From Bacteroidota bacterium (lineage in GTDB: Bacteria > Bacteroidota > Bacteroidia > Chitinophagales > Chitinophagaceae), in the NCBI GenBank assembly GCA_030706605.1, contig JAUZOE010000027.1, positions 1-52,367 of the forward strand: a DNA stretch of 52,367 bases, read 5' to 3'. Shown here in pieces: positions 7,941 to 16,744 of the stretch. The position numbers were made by a program, and so were the translations under genes. Below the pieces are notes generated by a model, which had not been told where the DNA came from, made no database searches, and worked only from the letters and a program-made list of their open reading frames with translations. Each line of letters opens with the position of its first letter. The first letter of the stretch is position 1.

Positions 7941-9069
7941 GTTGCGTTGCATTCTTATTATTATCATATTCCCGTTTTAAAATTTCATTTCTTTTATTTA
8001 TCTCCTCTTGCTCAAATGACACCTGCATCAATTGGCGAATAGTGTTTTTATAATCTATCGAATCTTCAGCTATTTTGCAAAGTGTTTCCAGCCCCGTCCC
8101 GTCTATCGATGCAGCATTGGTAATGATGAACCTGCCATTAAAAAGCGCATTTAATAATTTAATTTTTATGCCGGTGGTATTGAAAGAAGGTAATAAATGG
8201 ATGTGTGCATTTTTTATCAATTCCCTCATTTTCCCATCCGACGGATTCTCTACTAAACGGGCTTTCTTATTTTTAGAAACCTGGTTTCTTAAAAATTTAG
8301 TAGGATTTTTACCTGCAATGGTGAAATCAATTTCAGAATCATTGAATACATTTTCTAAAAGCCATACTATCGCTTTCTCATTTTCTGCTACCGATAAATT
8401 TCCGTGGTATAAACAAAAAGTCCCTTTTCCTGTCAATGATCCTACTTCATCAAATGGTAAAAAAACCGGGAGAAAATTTATATCTTTTGCAGAAAAAATG
8501 TTTTCATAAGTCAGTTTATCTTTTTCATTAACCGTGACAAATTTGGCTTTTTCAGCGATTTTATTTTCATAGCTTTTTAATAACTTACTCTCTATGGCAA
8601 ACCAATTTTTTTTGAAAAGATGCTTTGTTGATAATGCCAATTGATGATAATATTCAAACTCTACATTATGCAGTCGTACCAATACTTTTCTATTTTTAAA
8701 ATCGCCATTGTACAGGCAATAGGTACAATGAATTCCTTCCAGCAAAACAGGGTAATTATCTTTTAAAATATTTTTTATTAATTGTGAACTGATCCTCGAA
8801 CTAACGATATAGGGTAAACGTGATAAAATTCCTTTGAGCGATTTATTTCTTTTATAATAATTTACTTCCTCGCAATATTGATTCAATTCAGGTTGTTCTC
8901 CCCTGCCATATTCAAAACAATGGAGATGTATTTTCACCCCCAATTGATGTAGGGCTTTTATTTTGTAAAACAAATCAAAAACACCGCCATAGTCAGGTGG
9001 GTAAGGTACATCAAGACAAACGATATGTAAATGTATAGGTTGAATGGTTGATTGTTTAATTTGTTGCAA
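7924..9069 (-). CDS. GT-B glycosyltransferase (group 1-like)
   Basis: A 381-residue protein with GT-B architecture. The N-terminal Rossmann half contains PYPPDYGGVFDLFYKIKAL, a typical acceptor-domain opening with a glycine loop. The C-terminal half has AHIHLLPSFNTTGIKIKLLNAL followed by the GTGLE stretch, matching the donor-nucleotide-binding region of family 1/4 enzymes. It probably adds a sugar in surface polysaccharide or lipid-linked glycan synthesis. It is the last gene of a three-gene minus-strand cluster, 24 bases after the GT4 gene, and its end overlaps ftsE by 17 bases. Donor and acceptor cannot be read from sequence. Confidence 0.75.
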   Translation of the reverse strand: MQQIKQSTIQPIHLHIVCLDVPYPPDYGGVFDLFYKIKALHQLGVKIHLHCFEYGRGEQPELNQYCEEVNYYKRNKSLKGILSRLPYIVSSRISSQLIKNILKDNYPVLLEGIHCTYCLYNGDFKNRKVLVRLHNVEFEYYHQLALSTKHLFKKNWFAIESKLLKSYENKIAEKAKFVTVNEKDKLTYENIFSAKDINFLPVFLPFDEVGSLTGKGTFCLYHGNLSVAENEKAIVWLLENVFNDSEIDFTIAGKNPTKFLRNQVSKNKKARLVENPSDGKMRELIKNAHIHLLPSFNTTGIKIKLLNALFNGRFIITNAASIDGTGLETLCKIAEDSIDYKNTIRQLMQVSFEQEEINKRNEILKREYDNNKNATQLMKWL

Positions 9070-9093
9070 TGTTGAATTAATTAATAAAGTTTC

Positions 9094-10182
9094 TTAACTC
9101 CCAGCAACTTTATCATAAAAAGCGATCAATTTCTTTTCTTCATTTTCCCAGTTATATACTTTGCGCGCCTCCAGGCAATTTTGTTGTAAGCGATTATACA
9201 ATTCTTTATCGGTTAATAACAGGTTCAGTGAATTTGAAATGGCCGTAATGGAAAGTTCATCAATTAATATGGCTACTTCATATTCATCATTGATTTTTTT
9301 ATATTCGGGGAAATTCATGGTAACCTGCGGAATTGCATTATGCATATAATCAAAAAATTTATTAGCCAGCGATAAAATTTGATTTTGCCCTAAAGGTTCA
9401 ACAAAATTAACTCCTATATAAGAATGCATTGTTAGTTCATCTAATTCATCCGGTAAAAACTTTCCTTTAAAAAGAATTGAATTTCCCAATTCATGTTCCT
9501 CTACCAGTATTTTGGCTTTGCTTAAATAATTTCCCTCTCCACAGATAACCAGGGTAGCCTTTACATTTTTCATTGCAGGAATTAAAAACTCGAATCCTCT
9601 TCCTTCATTTACATTGCCCCGGTACAAAATAATTTTTTCTTTAATCCCGATGCCCGGCAAGGGCTTCAGCAATGGAACATTTCGGATTACTTCATATTGA
9701 ACTCCATACCTATTGAGAAATTCTTTTGCAATACCCTGGCTGACAGTATACCCGTTCAAAAATTTAGGCAACAATACGCGTTCAATAAAATGCCACACAC
9801 GGTAAATAGCAGGCCTGGTTATAATTTCCTTTTGCTGAGAAAAATATTCATGTGCATCATAAACTCTTTTTTTGCTTTTAATACCAGACACCAGGAATAC
9901 CGGGATCATTGTATCAATATCTATGCAGCAAAAGATATCCGCCTTTTGAAACAGAAGGTACAGGGACAACCGAATATTATACTCAAAATAAAACCCAAAG
10001 CCTTTTTTAAAAAAGATGCGGAGTCTTTTCTGTTGATATTTTTTTTCCTGTAATGGAGATGAATTTTTAAATTTTACACCGATTATTTTTACCTGGCTAC
10101 CTGTATGAATTAAACTATTGCAAATGCGTATCATTCGCTGATCAAAATTAAGTTCATTAGTTACCGTAAATATGATACGCAT
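9094..10182 (-). CDS. Glycosyltransferase family 4-like protein
   Basis: A 362-residue GT-B protein. The N-terminal half starts with a Rossmann strand (MRIIFTVTNEL) and contains VYDAHEYF, common in GT4 enzymes. The C-terminal half has ILYRGNVNEGRGFEFLIPAM, LVICGEGNYL and the late EPLGQNQILSLANKFFDYM, where the donor-contacting Glu and surrounding residues lie. Likely transfers a hexose in surface glycan assembly. It sits between the DUF7033 gene (42 bases upstream) and the other glycosyltransferase (24 bases downstream), so the three are probably co-transcribed. Confidence 0.8.
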   Translation of the reverse strand: MRIIFTVTNELNFDQRMIRICNSLIHTGSQVKIIGVKFKNSSPLQEKKYQQKRLRIFFKKGFGFYFEYNIRLSLYLLFQKADIFCCIDIDTMIPVFLVSGIKSKKRVYDAHEYFSQQKEIITRPAIYRVWHFIERVLLPKFLNGYTVSQGIAKEFLNRYGVQYEVIRNVPLLKPLPGIGIKEKIILYRGNVNEGRGFEFLIPAMKNVKATLVICGEGNYLSKAKILVEEHELGNSILFKGKFLPDELDELTMHSYIGVNFVEPLGQNQILSLANKFFDYMHNAIPQVTMNFPEYKKINDEYEVAILIDELSITAISNSLNLLLTDKELYNRLQQNCLEARKVYNWENEEKKLIAFYDKVAGS

Positions 10183-10224
10183 TGATGATGATTATGATTC
10201 CCGCAAAAATATTGTAATAGAAAT

Positions 10225-11544
10225 TTATTTACTTTTTAAATAAGATTTTAATTGCATCACCATCCTGTTATGAACAGAACGCCAATTTTTATTTTCACCT
10301 ATATTACCAAGATGATTATTATGCCAGATACTGATAAAAGCACCACTCACTTTTTTAACTTCTTTTAATAGATTTAATATTTCAATCAAACTTTTTTCCG
10401 GAGTGTTAGCAGTATAATAAATAAATGTAGCATCCATTAATGTAACCGGGAATATTTTCAAATGAGTTGCTTTTTCATTTTTTAAATCATAAAAATAAAA
10501 AGGTTTACATGTTCCCGCCCGAAAACCATTTTTATCCGGGAAGGCCATAGAGTAATCCTCTGTAATGCCTGCTGCTAAAAGATTATTATAAGTATCGGGC
10601 AAATTAAATTTCAAAAAATGTTGCCTGCTTTTGGTTATTTCTTTGCCGGATATTTTTTCAAGTCTTTCTTTCTCAATTTTAATTTTCTCCGGCAATGCCG
10701 AAGATGCAAATGAAGGATGAATGCCAATTTCACTAAATGTTTTGATACTGCTGATCAGCTTTTTCATCAAAGGTTGCCGATAATTTAAATTTCTGTCGTA
10801 TGTTGATTTGTCTGCCAATAAAAAAAAGAAGATAGATTGTAAATTATTTTCGGTAATTGTTTCTGATAAATAGTCATAAACATCCCAGGGATCATTTTGC
10901 AGGTTTAAAAAAGTTTTTGCCCTGTTATAAATATTTTTGAATCTAAATTTCAGCAGATCCAATATTGTCGACCCGAGGTTTCTTGTAAAACTTCTTCCTT
11001 TAAACTGGTAGGCTATGTCTATATCATAGGTCAGAATAGCGTTGAAATTGGAAGAAATCATTTTTAAATCGGGGTATTTCTTTTGCAAGATATTTTTGAA
11101 AACAGCTATCCAGTTATTAACAATCGGAATTTGTAAAAAATTATTTTGAAATGCTAAGCTATTTGAAGCACTAAACCTTCCATATTGATCCGGGATGAAG
11201 GGCAAATATTCTTCGTACCTGCTGACCATATAAAATATAGCAGAAAAAATATCAAATCCCAGGTGGCATGATTCATCGTTGGTAAAAAATACTTTTGTTC
11301 CACGTTTTTCTTCAACAACAATTTCCTTTTTCTCAATAAAATTTTCATACAGAAGCGGGGATGCTTTTATAAAAAATTCATCTTCTAATGAAGATGATGA
11401 GTAATTCATTTTTTCCTGCCGGTAGTTTTTAAATATTTCCGGTTCGAAAGTAAATTGGTAATCAATTCCCAATTCTTGCTTGAATAGCAGTTCCGCTATA
11501 TATTCAATCCTGGAAGAAGTTTTTGGTAAAAAGATGAGTAACAT
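10225..11544 (-). CDS. DUF7033-type polysaccharide deacetylase-like protein
   Basis: A 439-residue protein resembling Bacteroidota proteins with an N-terminal DUF7033 domain (about 1-160) and a C-terminal polysaccharide-deacetylase-like barrel. The barrel shows ILTYDIDIAYQF near 180, a candidate for the catalytic/metal aspartates, IGIHPSFASS near 285 for the metal histidine, and IWHNNHLG near the end. It would remove acetyl or another acyl group from a polysaccharide. It is the first gene of the minus-strand cluster with two glycosyltransferases, supporting a role in surface glycan modification. The canonical HxxxH motif is not clear, so activity is not certain. Confidence 0.7.
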   Translation of the reverse strand: MLLIFLPKTSSRIEYIAELLFKQELGIDYQFTFEPEIFKNYRQEKMNYSSSSLEDEFFIKASPLLYENFIEKKEIVVEEKRGTKVFFTNDESCHLGFDIFSAIFYMVSRYEEYLPFIPDQYGRFSASNSLAFQNNFLQIPIVNNWIAVFKNILQKKYPDLKMISSNFNAILTYDIDIAYQFKGRSFTRNLGSTILDLLKFRFKNIYNRAKTFLNLQNDPWDVYDYLSETITENNLQSIFFFLLADKSTYDRNLNYRQPLMKKLISSIKTFSEIGIHPSFASSALPEKIKIEKERLEKISGKEITKSRQHFLKFNLPDTYNNLLAAGITEDYSMAFPDKNGFRAGTCKPFYFYDLKNEKATHLKIFPVTLMDATFIYYTANTPEKSLIEILNLLKEVKKVSGAFISIWHNNHLGNIGENKNWRSVHNRMVMQLKSYLKSK

Positions 11545-11862
11545 AATTGGTAAGGTAAAGATGCCAAATTTCGTTTACTTCAGCAAATGCCGTTTCAGCG
11601 TTATGACAAGTATGATATTTCCATGTTCAATGGTTGCTCTCTTGAATCTGGATACTTTTTTCCAAAGCAAAACAGGAAAGAAACTGGAATCTAAATTGTA
11701 CGAATTGTTTTTTGTATTTCAAGGCACTGCTGTCATGTTACAATTTCGAACCCATATATGACTGGAAACCTACTTCTGCAATGAAAAATACTCGTATAGA
11801 AAAAATACAATTAAGCTGTAAATATTTTTTGATTTAAATAATTACAACTATATTTCAGAACA
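11545..11862. other. Intergenic region, 318 bases
   Basis: It separates the divergent DUF7033 cluster and the next membrane-protein gene. A rightward frame entering from the DUF7033 gene stays open to 11761, but its composition does not look like a protein. TATATTTC at 11849-11856 is one base from the -7 consensus but lies only 7 bases from the ATG. Nothing else is supported. Confidence 0.4.
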
Positions 11863-12417
11863 ATGGAAAACAATTTTTCAGATTTTGAGATGGAACCGTT
11901 AAAACGTTCTTCTTTTCTTACGGTACTTTGTGTACTTACTTTTGTAGGAAGCGGATGGGCTCTCCTGAGCAGTATCTGGACTTTTTCCTCAGCCTCCAAA
12001 ACATCAGAAACAATTTCACAAAGGACTAATATGAGACTAGATTCCACTTTGAAAAATGATTCTGTTCAATTGAATAATGGCCATCAAAGACCTTCATTTT
12101 TTCGGTTAAAAACTATATCATCACTTTCAAAGATATTCACAAAAGAAAATCTTCAAAAATCCGCTGTTGGGAGTTTTATTTCTGCAATTCTAACTTTATT
12201 AGGCGCTTTATTTATGTGGCGCCTTCAACGCAAAGGCTTTTATTTATATATTTTCGGTATTTTTGCGGGTATTATTTTCCCATTGATTATCTACGGAAAT
12301 AACTTAGTAGCTATTGGAATCTCCTCTTTTTCAAGCTTTTTCGGATTAGTATTTATTGCATTATATGCACTTAATCTCAAATCGATGAAGCCGGGAAATG
12401 GACAAAATGAATCATAA
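11863..12417 (+). CDS. Hypothetical membrane protein
   Basis: A 184-residue protein with an acidic start, a hydrophobic segment at about 19-42, a polar stretch rich in Ser, Thr and Lys (about 43-95), and three hydrophobic segments at about 100-118, 124-143 and 147-170. This predicts four membrane spans with a loop of about 55 residues after the first. No family motif recognised beyond similarity in layout to uncharacterised Bacteroidota membrane proteins. It precedes rpsO by 105 bases, but rpsO has its own promoter. Confidence 0.6.
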   Translation: MENNFSDFEMEPLKRSSFLTVLCVLTFVGSGWALLSSIWTFSSASKTSETISQRTNMRLDSTLKNDSVQLNNGHQRPSFFRLKTISSLSKIFTKENLQKSAVGSFISAILTLLGALFMWRLQRKGFYLYIFGIFAGIIFPLIIYGNNLVAIGISSFSSFFGLVFIALYALNLKSMKPGNGQNES

Positions 12418-12485
12418 GTTTTCGAGGGCAAAAAAAATTAAGATTTATACTTGATTCTAATTATAGAAAAATCAAAATATAATAC

Positions 12486-12493
12486 TACATTTG
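12486..12493 (+). promoter_or_regulatory. -7 element of rpsO
   Basis: TACATTTG matches TAnnTTTG, 29 bases before the rpsO ATG. No TTG is found 19-21 bases upstream. Position and perfect -7 make it a reasonable promoter. Confidence 0.45.
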
Positions 12494-12522
12494 CACCCAA
12501 TTATTAAACTTATTTCATACAA

Positions 12523-12795
12523 ATGTCTTATTTAACAACAGAAAAGAAAGCAAAATATTTTGCAGATTTTGGCGGAAAAGCTACTAATACAGGTTCTATT
12601 GAAGCTCAGGTTGCTATTCTTACAGAGAAAATCAATCATATTTCCGGTCATTTAAAGACCAACAAAAAAGATTTCAGTACCCAACGCGGATTAATGCAAA
12701 TGGTAGGTAAAAGAAAAAGTTTATTAACGTATCTTACTAAAAATGATCTTTCAAGTTATCGTGCATTAATTGAAAAGTTAGGACTTCGTAAATAA
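12523..12795 (+). CDS. rpsO: 30S ribosomal protein S15
   Basis: A 90-residue protein of standard S15 length. Recognisable features include GSIEAQVAILTEKINHISGH in the first half and RKSLLTYLTKNDLSSYRALI leading to the conserved end KLGLRK. S15 binds 16S rRNA early and nucleates platform assembly in the small subunit. The gene is followed by a terminator-like hairpin and then pnp, the usual bacterial order. In E. coli S15 represses its own mRNA; no such structure was traced here. Confidence 0.97.
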   Translation: MSYLTTEKKAKYFADFGGKATNTGSIEAQVAILTEKINHISGHLKTNKKDFSTQRGLMQMVGKRKSLLTYLTKNDLSSYRALIEKLGLRK

Positions 12796-12824
12796 TTTTA
12801 TTTCATAATGATTTTGTTAGCTAT

Positions 12825-12859
12825 TCCCAACTGAATAATACGGTTGGGATTGCTTTTTT
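12825..12859 (+). terminator. Terminator/attenuator between rpsO and pnp
   Basis: TCCCAAC pairs with GTTGGGA across an 11-base loop (12825-12849), with an outer AGC/GCT extension across a bulge, followed by six T at 12854-12859. It probably lets part of the transcription end after rpsO and part read into pnp. Confidence 0.65.
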
Positions 12860-12876
12860 ACCATTAATTCAAAATA

Positions 12877-15027
12877 ATGAATACACCCAACCCAATAAAT
12901 ATAACATTTGACATAGGTGATGGCCGGATGGTTACTATCGAAACCGGCAAACTTGCCCGACAGGCAGACGGCTCTGTGACTGTAAGTTTAGGCAAATGCG
13001 TGATACTGGCTACTGTTGTAGCTACACGCGAGCCCAAAGAAGGACAATCTTTCTTTCCCTTAATAGTCGATTACCAGGAAAAATTTGCTTCTGCAGGTAG
13101 AATCCCGGGATCTTTCTTTAAGAGAGAAGCTCGTCTGAATGATTATGAAGTGTTAACCTCAAGATTGATTGACCGCGCACTAAGGCCTTTATTTCCTGAA
13201 GATTATTTATGTGAAGTACAGGTGTTAGTTTCTCTAATTTCCAGCGATCCCGAAATTATGCCTGATGCAATGGCTTGCCTTGCGGCTTCTGCTGCCTTAG
13301 CTGTTTCAGATATTCCGATTCAGGAAATTATTTCTGAAGTAAGAATTGGGAAAGTCAATGGTGAATTCATTATAAATCCAACCCGTTCTCAGTTGGAAGA
13401 AGGTGATATGGAATTCCTCATAGCAGCTACCGAAAAAAACATAATGATGGTAGAAGGTGAGGGTAAAGAATGCCAGGAAGAGGATCTAGTGAAAGCTATT
13501 GAATTAGCGCATAATGCTATTAAAATCCAGGTAAATGCACAGAAAGAATTAAGAGATAAAGTAGTCGCTAAACCTAAGCGGGACTACACAAAACCATATC
13601 GCAATGAAGCACTTAATGAAAAGATAACCGCGTTTGCAAAAGATAAAATGCTTGCCATAGCTGCTAAAGCTTCAGCAAAAGATGAAAGAAAAGAGGCTTT
13701 TGATCAATTGGTAAAAGAAATCCAGGAATATCTTGGAGAAGAATTACCGGATGAAGATAAAGGATTAATAAAATATTATTTCGGAGAATTACAATACAAT
13801 GTGGTTCGTGAAATGATGTTGGCTACAGGCAAACGTCTTGACGGACGTAAACTTGAGGAAATCAGGCCACTTACGATGGAAGTAGATATTCTTCCTTCCC
13901 CGCATGGCTCTGCATTGTTTACCCGTGGTGAAACACAATCTTTAACTACCGTTACCTTGGGTACGCCACTTGATGAATTATTGGTGGAAAGTGCTGCTAC
14001 AAGTAATTATTCTAAATTTATTCTTCATTATAATTTTCCACCTTTCTCTACAGGCGAAGTAAAAATGATGCGTGGTGTAGGTCGCCGGGAGGTAGGACAT
14101 GGAAATCTTGCAATGCGTTCTTTAAAACAAATTTTACCCGGAAGCGAATATCCTTATACAGTAAGAGTAGTAAGTGATATTTTAGAAAGTAACGGTTCCT
14201 CTTCAATGGCTACTGTTTGTGCCGGTTCATTGGCGCTGATGGATGCCGGTGTACCTTTTAAAAAGCATGTGAGTGGTATAGCCATGGGATTAATTTCAAA
14301 GGGCGATAAGTTTGCTATTCTTTCTGACATACTGGGAGATGAAGATCATTTAGGCGATATGGATTTTAAAGTTACCGGAACAAGAGATGGCATTTGTGCA
14401 GTGCAAATGGATATAAAAGTGGATGGATTAAGCATGGATGTGATGAGGCAGGCACTTGACCAGGCAAAGAAAGGCAGAATGCATATCCTGGATGCGATGT
14501 ATAATTGTATCCCTGAACACAAAGCGGATGTAAAACCTCATGCACCAAGAATGGAAAAACTGATTATTGATTCAGAATTTATCGGGGCTGTAATAGGGCC
14601 AGGCGGAAAAATCATACAAGAAATTCAAAAAACAACCGGGGCTACTATTAATATCACTGAGGTAGGAAAAACTGGTGAGGTAAGTATTTTCTCTGCTAAT
14701 AAAGAAAGTTTAGATCAGGCTGTTGCCTGGGTAAATAGCATAGTAGCAGTACCGGAAATTGGCGATGTTTATGAAGGAACCGTAAAAGGGATAAAAGAAT
14801 TTGGCGCATTTATTGAATTTTTGCCAGGCAAACAAGGACTTCTTCACATTTCTGAAATCATGTGGAAACGTCTTGAAAATATGGACAACATATTCAATGA
14901 AGGAGATAAAGTGAAAGTAAAATTGATAGGTGTTGACCCCAAAACAGGTAAATTTAAATTGAGTAGAAAAGCATTGCTGCCAAAACCTGAGCAAAGCGCT
15001 CCTTCACAGCCACGGACCAACAATTAA
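12877..15027 (+). CDS. pnp: Polynucleotide phosphorylase
   Basis: A 716-residue PNPase, normal length. Two RNase PH domains flank a helical linker; the second contains the catalytic-site segment DILGDEDHLGDMDFKVTG (about 483-500). A KH domain with IGPGGK (about 575-580) and an S1 domain beginning GDVYEGTVKGIKEFGAF (about 628) follow. The enzyme degrades RNA 3' to 5' using phosphate, forming nucleoside diphosphates, and can add tails in reverse. It follows rpsO as in most bacteria. A strong terminator lies just after it, immediately before prmA. Confidence 0.97.
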   Translation: MNTPNPINITFDIGDGRMVTIETGKLARQADGSVTVSLGKCVILATVVATREPKEGQSFFPLIVDYQEKFASAGRIPGSFFKREARLNDYEVLTSRLIDRALRPLFPEDYLCEVQVLVSLISSDPEIMPDAMACLAASAALAVSDIPIQEIISEVRIGKVNGEFIINPTRSQLEEGDMEFLIAATEKNIMMVEGEGKECQEEDLVKAIELAHNAIKIQVNAQKELRDKVVAKPKRDYTKPYRNEALNEKITAFAKDKMLAIAAKASAKDERKEAFDQLVKEIQEYLGEELPDEDKGLIKYYFGELQYNVVREMMLATGKRLDGRKLEEIRPLTMEVDILPSPHGSALFTRGETQSLTTVTLGTPLDELLVESAATSNYSKFILHYNFPPFSTGEVKMMRGVGRREVGHGNLAMRSLKQILPGSEYPYTVRVVSDILESNGSSSMATVCAGSLALMDAGVPFKKHVSGIAMGLISKGDKFAILSDILGDEDHLGDMDFKVTGTRDGICAVQMDIKVDGLSMDVMRQALDQAKKGRMHILDAMYNCIPEHKADVKPHAPRMEKLIIDSEFIGAVIGPGGKIIQEIQKTTGATINITEVGKTGEVSIFSANKESLDQAVAWVNSIVAVPEIGDVYEGTVKGIKEFGAFIEFLPGKQGLLHISEIMWKRLENMDNIFNEGDKVKVKLIGVDPKTGKFKLSRKALLPKPEQSAPSQPRTNN

Positions 15028-15050
15028 TTTTTATCACGTTTTTAATACCA

Positions 15051-15079
15051 AAGCTTGTACTACCATACAAGCTTTTTTT
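15051..15079 (+). terminator. Strong intrinsic terminator after pnp
   Basis: AAGCTTGTA (15051-15059), loop CTACCA, TACAAGCTT (15066-15074) form a perfect 9-bp stem leading into a T run ending at 15079. The prmA start codon begins at the very next base. Confidence 0.8.
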
Positions 15080-15895
15080 ATGAATAAATTTATAAAAATA
15101 GAAATAGAAACTACTTCTCCTGATGAGTCAGAAATATTGATTGCTGATTTAGCCGACATCAAATTCTATGCATTTGAACAGGAAGAAAATTCTTTATTCG
15201 CTTATGTAAAAGAAGAAGATTTTGATGAAGAAAAATTAAATGAAGTTTTGCCTGCCAAAACTTTCTTTACAAAAAATATTATCGATGACAAAAACTGGAA
15301 TCAGCAGTGGGAAAGCGAATTGCAACCAGTAATCATAAAAGATTTTGCTGCAATCCGCGCTTCTTTTCATGAACCAGTTAAAAATATAAAACATGAATTA
15401 ATTATTACTCCTAAAATGAGTTTTGGTACCGGCCATCATGATACTACTTTTTTAATGATAGAAATGATGGAAGCAATCAATTTTCAACAAAAAAGCGTTA
15501 TTGATTTTGGTACAGGAACCGGTGTGCTGGCCATACTTGCAGAAAAGCTGGGAGCTTCAAAAATCCTGGCAATTGATAATGATGACTGGAGTATTAACAA
15601 TACGCTTGAAAATGTAGAAGCCAATGAATGTAGTCATATATTGGTAGAAAAAGGGGATACCCTGAAGGGGATACCTGCAGTGGATATTATTTTAGCCAAT
15701 ATCAACCTGAATGTATTGACAACAGCGGCACTTTCAATATCTTCCCTATTAAAAAAAGAGTCCTTATTACTGGTATCCGGTTTTTTAACAAAAGATGAAA
15801 TATTGATTAAAAAAGCCTTTGCAGACAACCATTTTGTTAAAAAAAATCTTTTACAAAAAGGGGATTGGATGGCTATTTTATTTGTGAAAATGTAA
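15080..15895 (+). CDS. prmA: Ribosomal protein L11 methyltransferase
   Basis: A 271-residue SAM-dependent methyltransferase with PrmA layout: an N-terminal substrate-recognition domain, KMSFGTGHHDTTFLM near residue 114 (a PrmA signature), SAM motif I VIDFGTGTGVLAILAEKLGA near 143, acidic motif II AIDNDD, and ILANINLNVL near 196. It trimethylates ribosomal protein L11 at several sites. The ATG at 15080 directly abuts the T run of the pnp terminator, so expression must come from read-through or an internal start; no promoter was found in the 52-base gap. plsY follows after 84 bases with its own -7 element. Confidence 0.93.
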   Translation: MNKFIKIEIETTSPDESEILIADLADIKFYAFEQEENSLFAYVKEEDFDEEKLNEVLPAKTFFTKNIIDDKNWNQQWESELQPVIIKDFAAIRASFHEPVKNIKHELIITPKMSFGTGHHDTTFLMIEMMEAINFQQKSVIDFGTGTGVLAILAEKLGASKILAIDNDDWSINNTLENVEANECSHILVEKGDTLKGIPAVDIILANINLNVLTTAALSISSLLKKESLLLVSGFLTKDEILIKKAFADNHFVKKNLLQKGDWMAILFVKM

Positions 15896-15940
15896 ATTAA
15901 ACTTTATGAAAATAATCAGTAGATGACATAAATTTTACGT

Positions 15941-15948
15941 TATATTTG
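15941..15948 (+). promoter_or_regulatory. -7 element of plsY
   Basis: TATATTTG matches TAnnTTTG, 31 bases before the plsY ATG. No TTG at the -33 position. Confidence 0.4.
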
Positions 15949-15979
15949 TCATAGTTGAATAAGGTCTGATTAAAAATAT

Positions 15980-16633
15980 ATGAAAGAATTTATTTTAATT
16001 ATTGTAGCTTACCTAATAGGTTCAATCCCTACCGCATTAATCGTTAGCAGGTCTTTGTTTAATATTGATATCCGAGAATACGGTAGCGGAAATATGGGCG
16101 CTACCAACACTTTCAGGGTTCTTGGTTCTAAATATGGAACCATCGTTATGGTAGGTGATATGCTCAAAGGAATATTGGCTGTAGCGCTATATAATTTATT
16201 ACCCTATTATCTTTCCAATGAATTAGACAGAACCAACCTGATGATAGGTTTGGGACTTGCCGCTGTAATTGGTCATATTTATCCGGTATGGGCAGGATTC
16301 AGAGGAGGTAAGGGTGTGGCTACCCTATTTGGCATGGTGCTCGCTATTCAGCCAATTGTTGCTGTCAATTGTATCGGCGTTTTTTTATTGGTTCTTTATC
16401 TTACCCGATATGTTTCTTTAAGTTCTATACTTGCTGGTGTAGCGCTTCCGATTTGTGTACTATGGATATATAATGAAAAAGAAGTTTTTTACCGGGTTTT
16501 TGCTGTGGCAGTTGCCGCACTCGTGATGCTTACGCATCAAAAAAATATAACACGGTTATTAAAAGGAAGTGAGGGCCGCGTTCCTATTTTAAAATACCGG
16601 GATCGAAAAAAATTGCGTCGTAAAGAATTATAA
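15980..16633 (+). CDS. plsY: Glycerol-3-phosphate acyltransferase PlsY
   Basis: A 217-residue inner-membrane enzyme with about five to six hydrophobic segments. The three conserved loop motifs are visible: YGSGNMGATNTFR (34-46), HIYPVWAGFRGGKGVAT near 100, and a late cytoplasmic basic end (IPILKYRDRKKLRRK). PlsY transfers an acyl group from acyl-phosphate to glycerol 3-phosphate, the first step of phospholipid synthesis with PlsX. The next gene, the M48 lipoprotein, lies 111 bases away. Confidence 0.95.
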   Translation: MKEFILIIVAYLIGSIPTALIVSRSLFNIDIREYGSGNMGATNTFRVLGSKYGTIVMVGDMLKGILAVALYNLLPYYLSNELDRTNLMIGLGLAAVIGHIYPVWAGFRGGKGVATLFGMVLAIQPIVAVNCIGVFLLVLYLTRYVSLSSILAGVALPICVLWIYNEKEVFYRVFAVAVAALVMLTHQKNITRLLKGSEGRVPILKYRDRKKLRRKEL

Positions 16634-16744
16634 ATTCTTTTACCGCTTATATCCCTACATTTCATATTCCTGCTAATTTTAGATGAGTATCATTTTTGTC
16701 AGACCCCAAAACTGGTACGCCAATTGCTTATCCAAAACAAATAA

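Noticed and set aside
11480-11761. 93-codon ORF on the plus strand entering the gap after the DUF7033 gene
   Set aside because: Begins inside the opposite-strand gene, composition not protein-like, no upstream signal.
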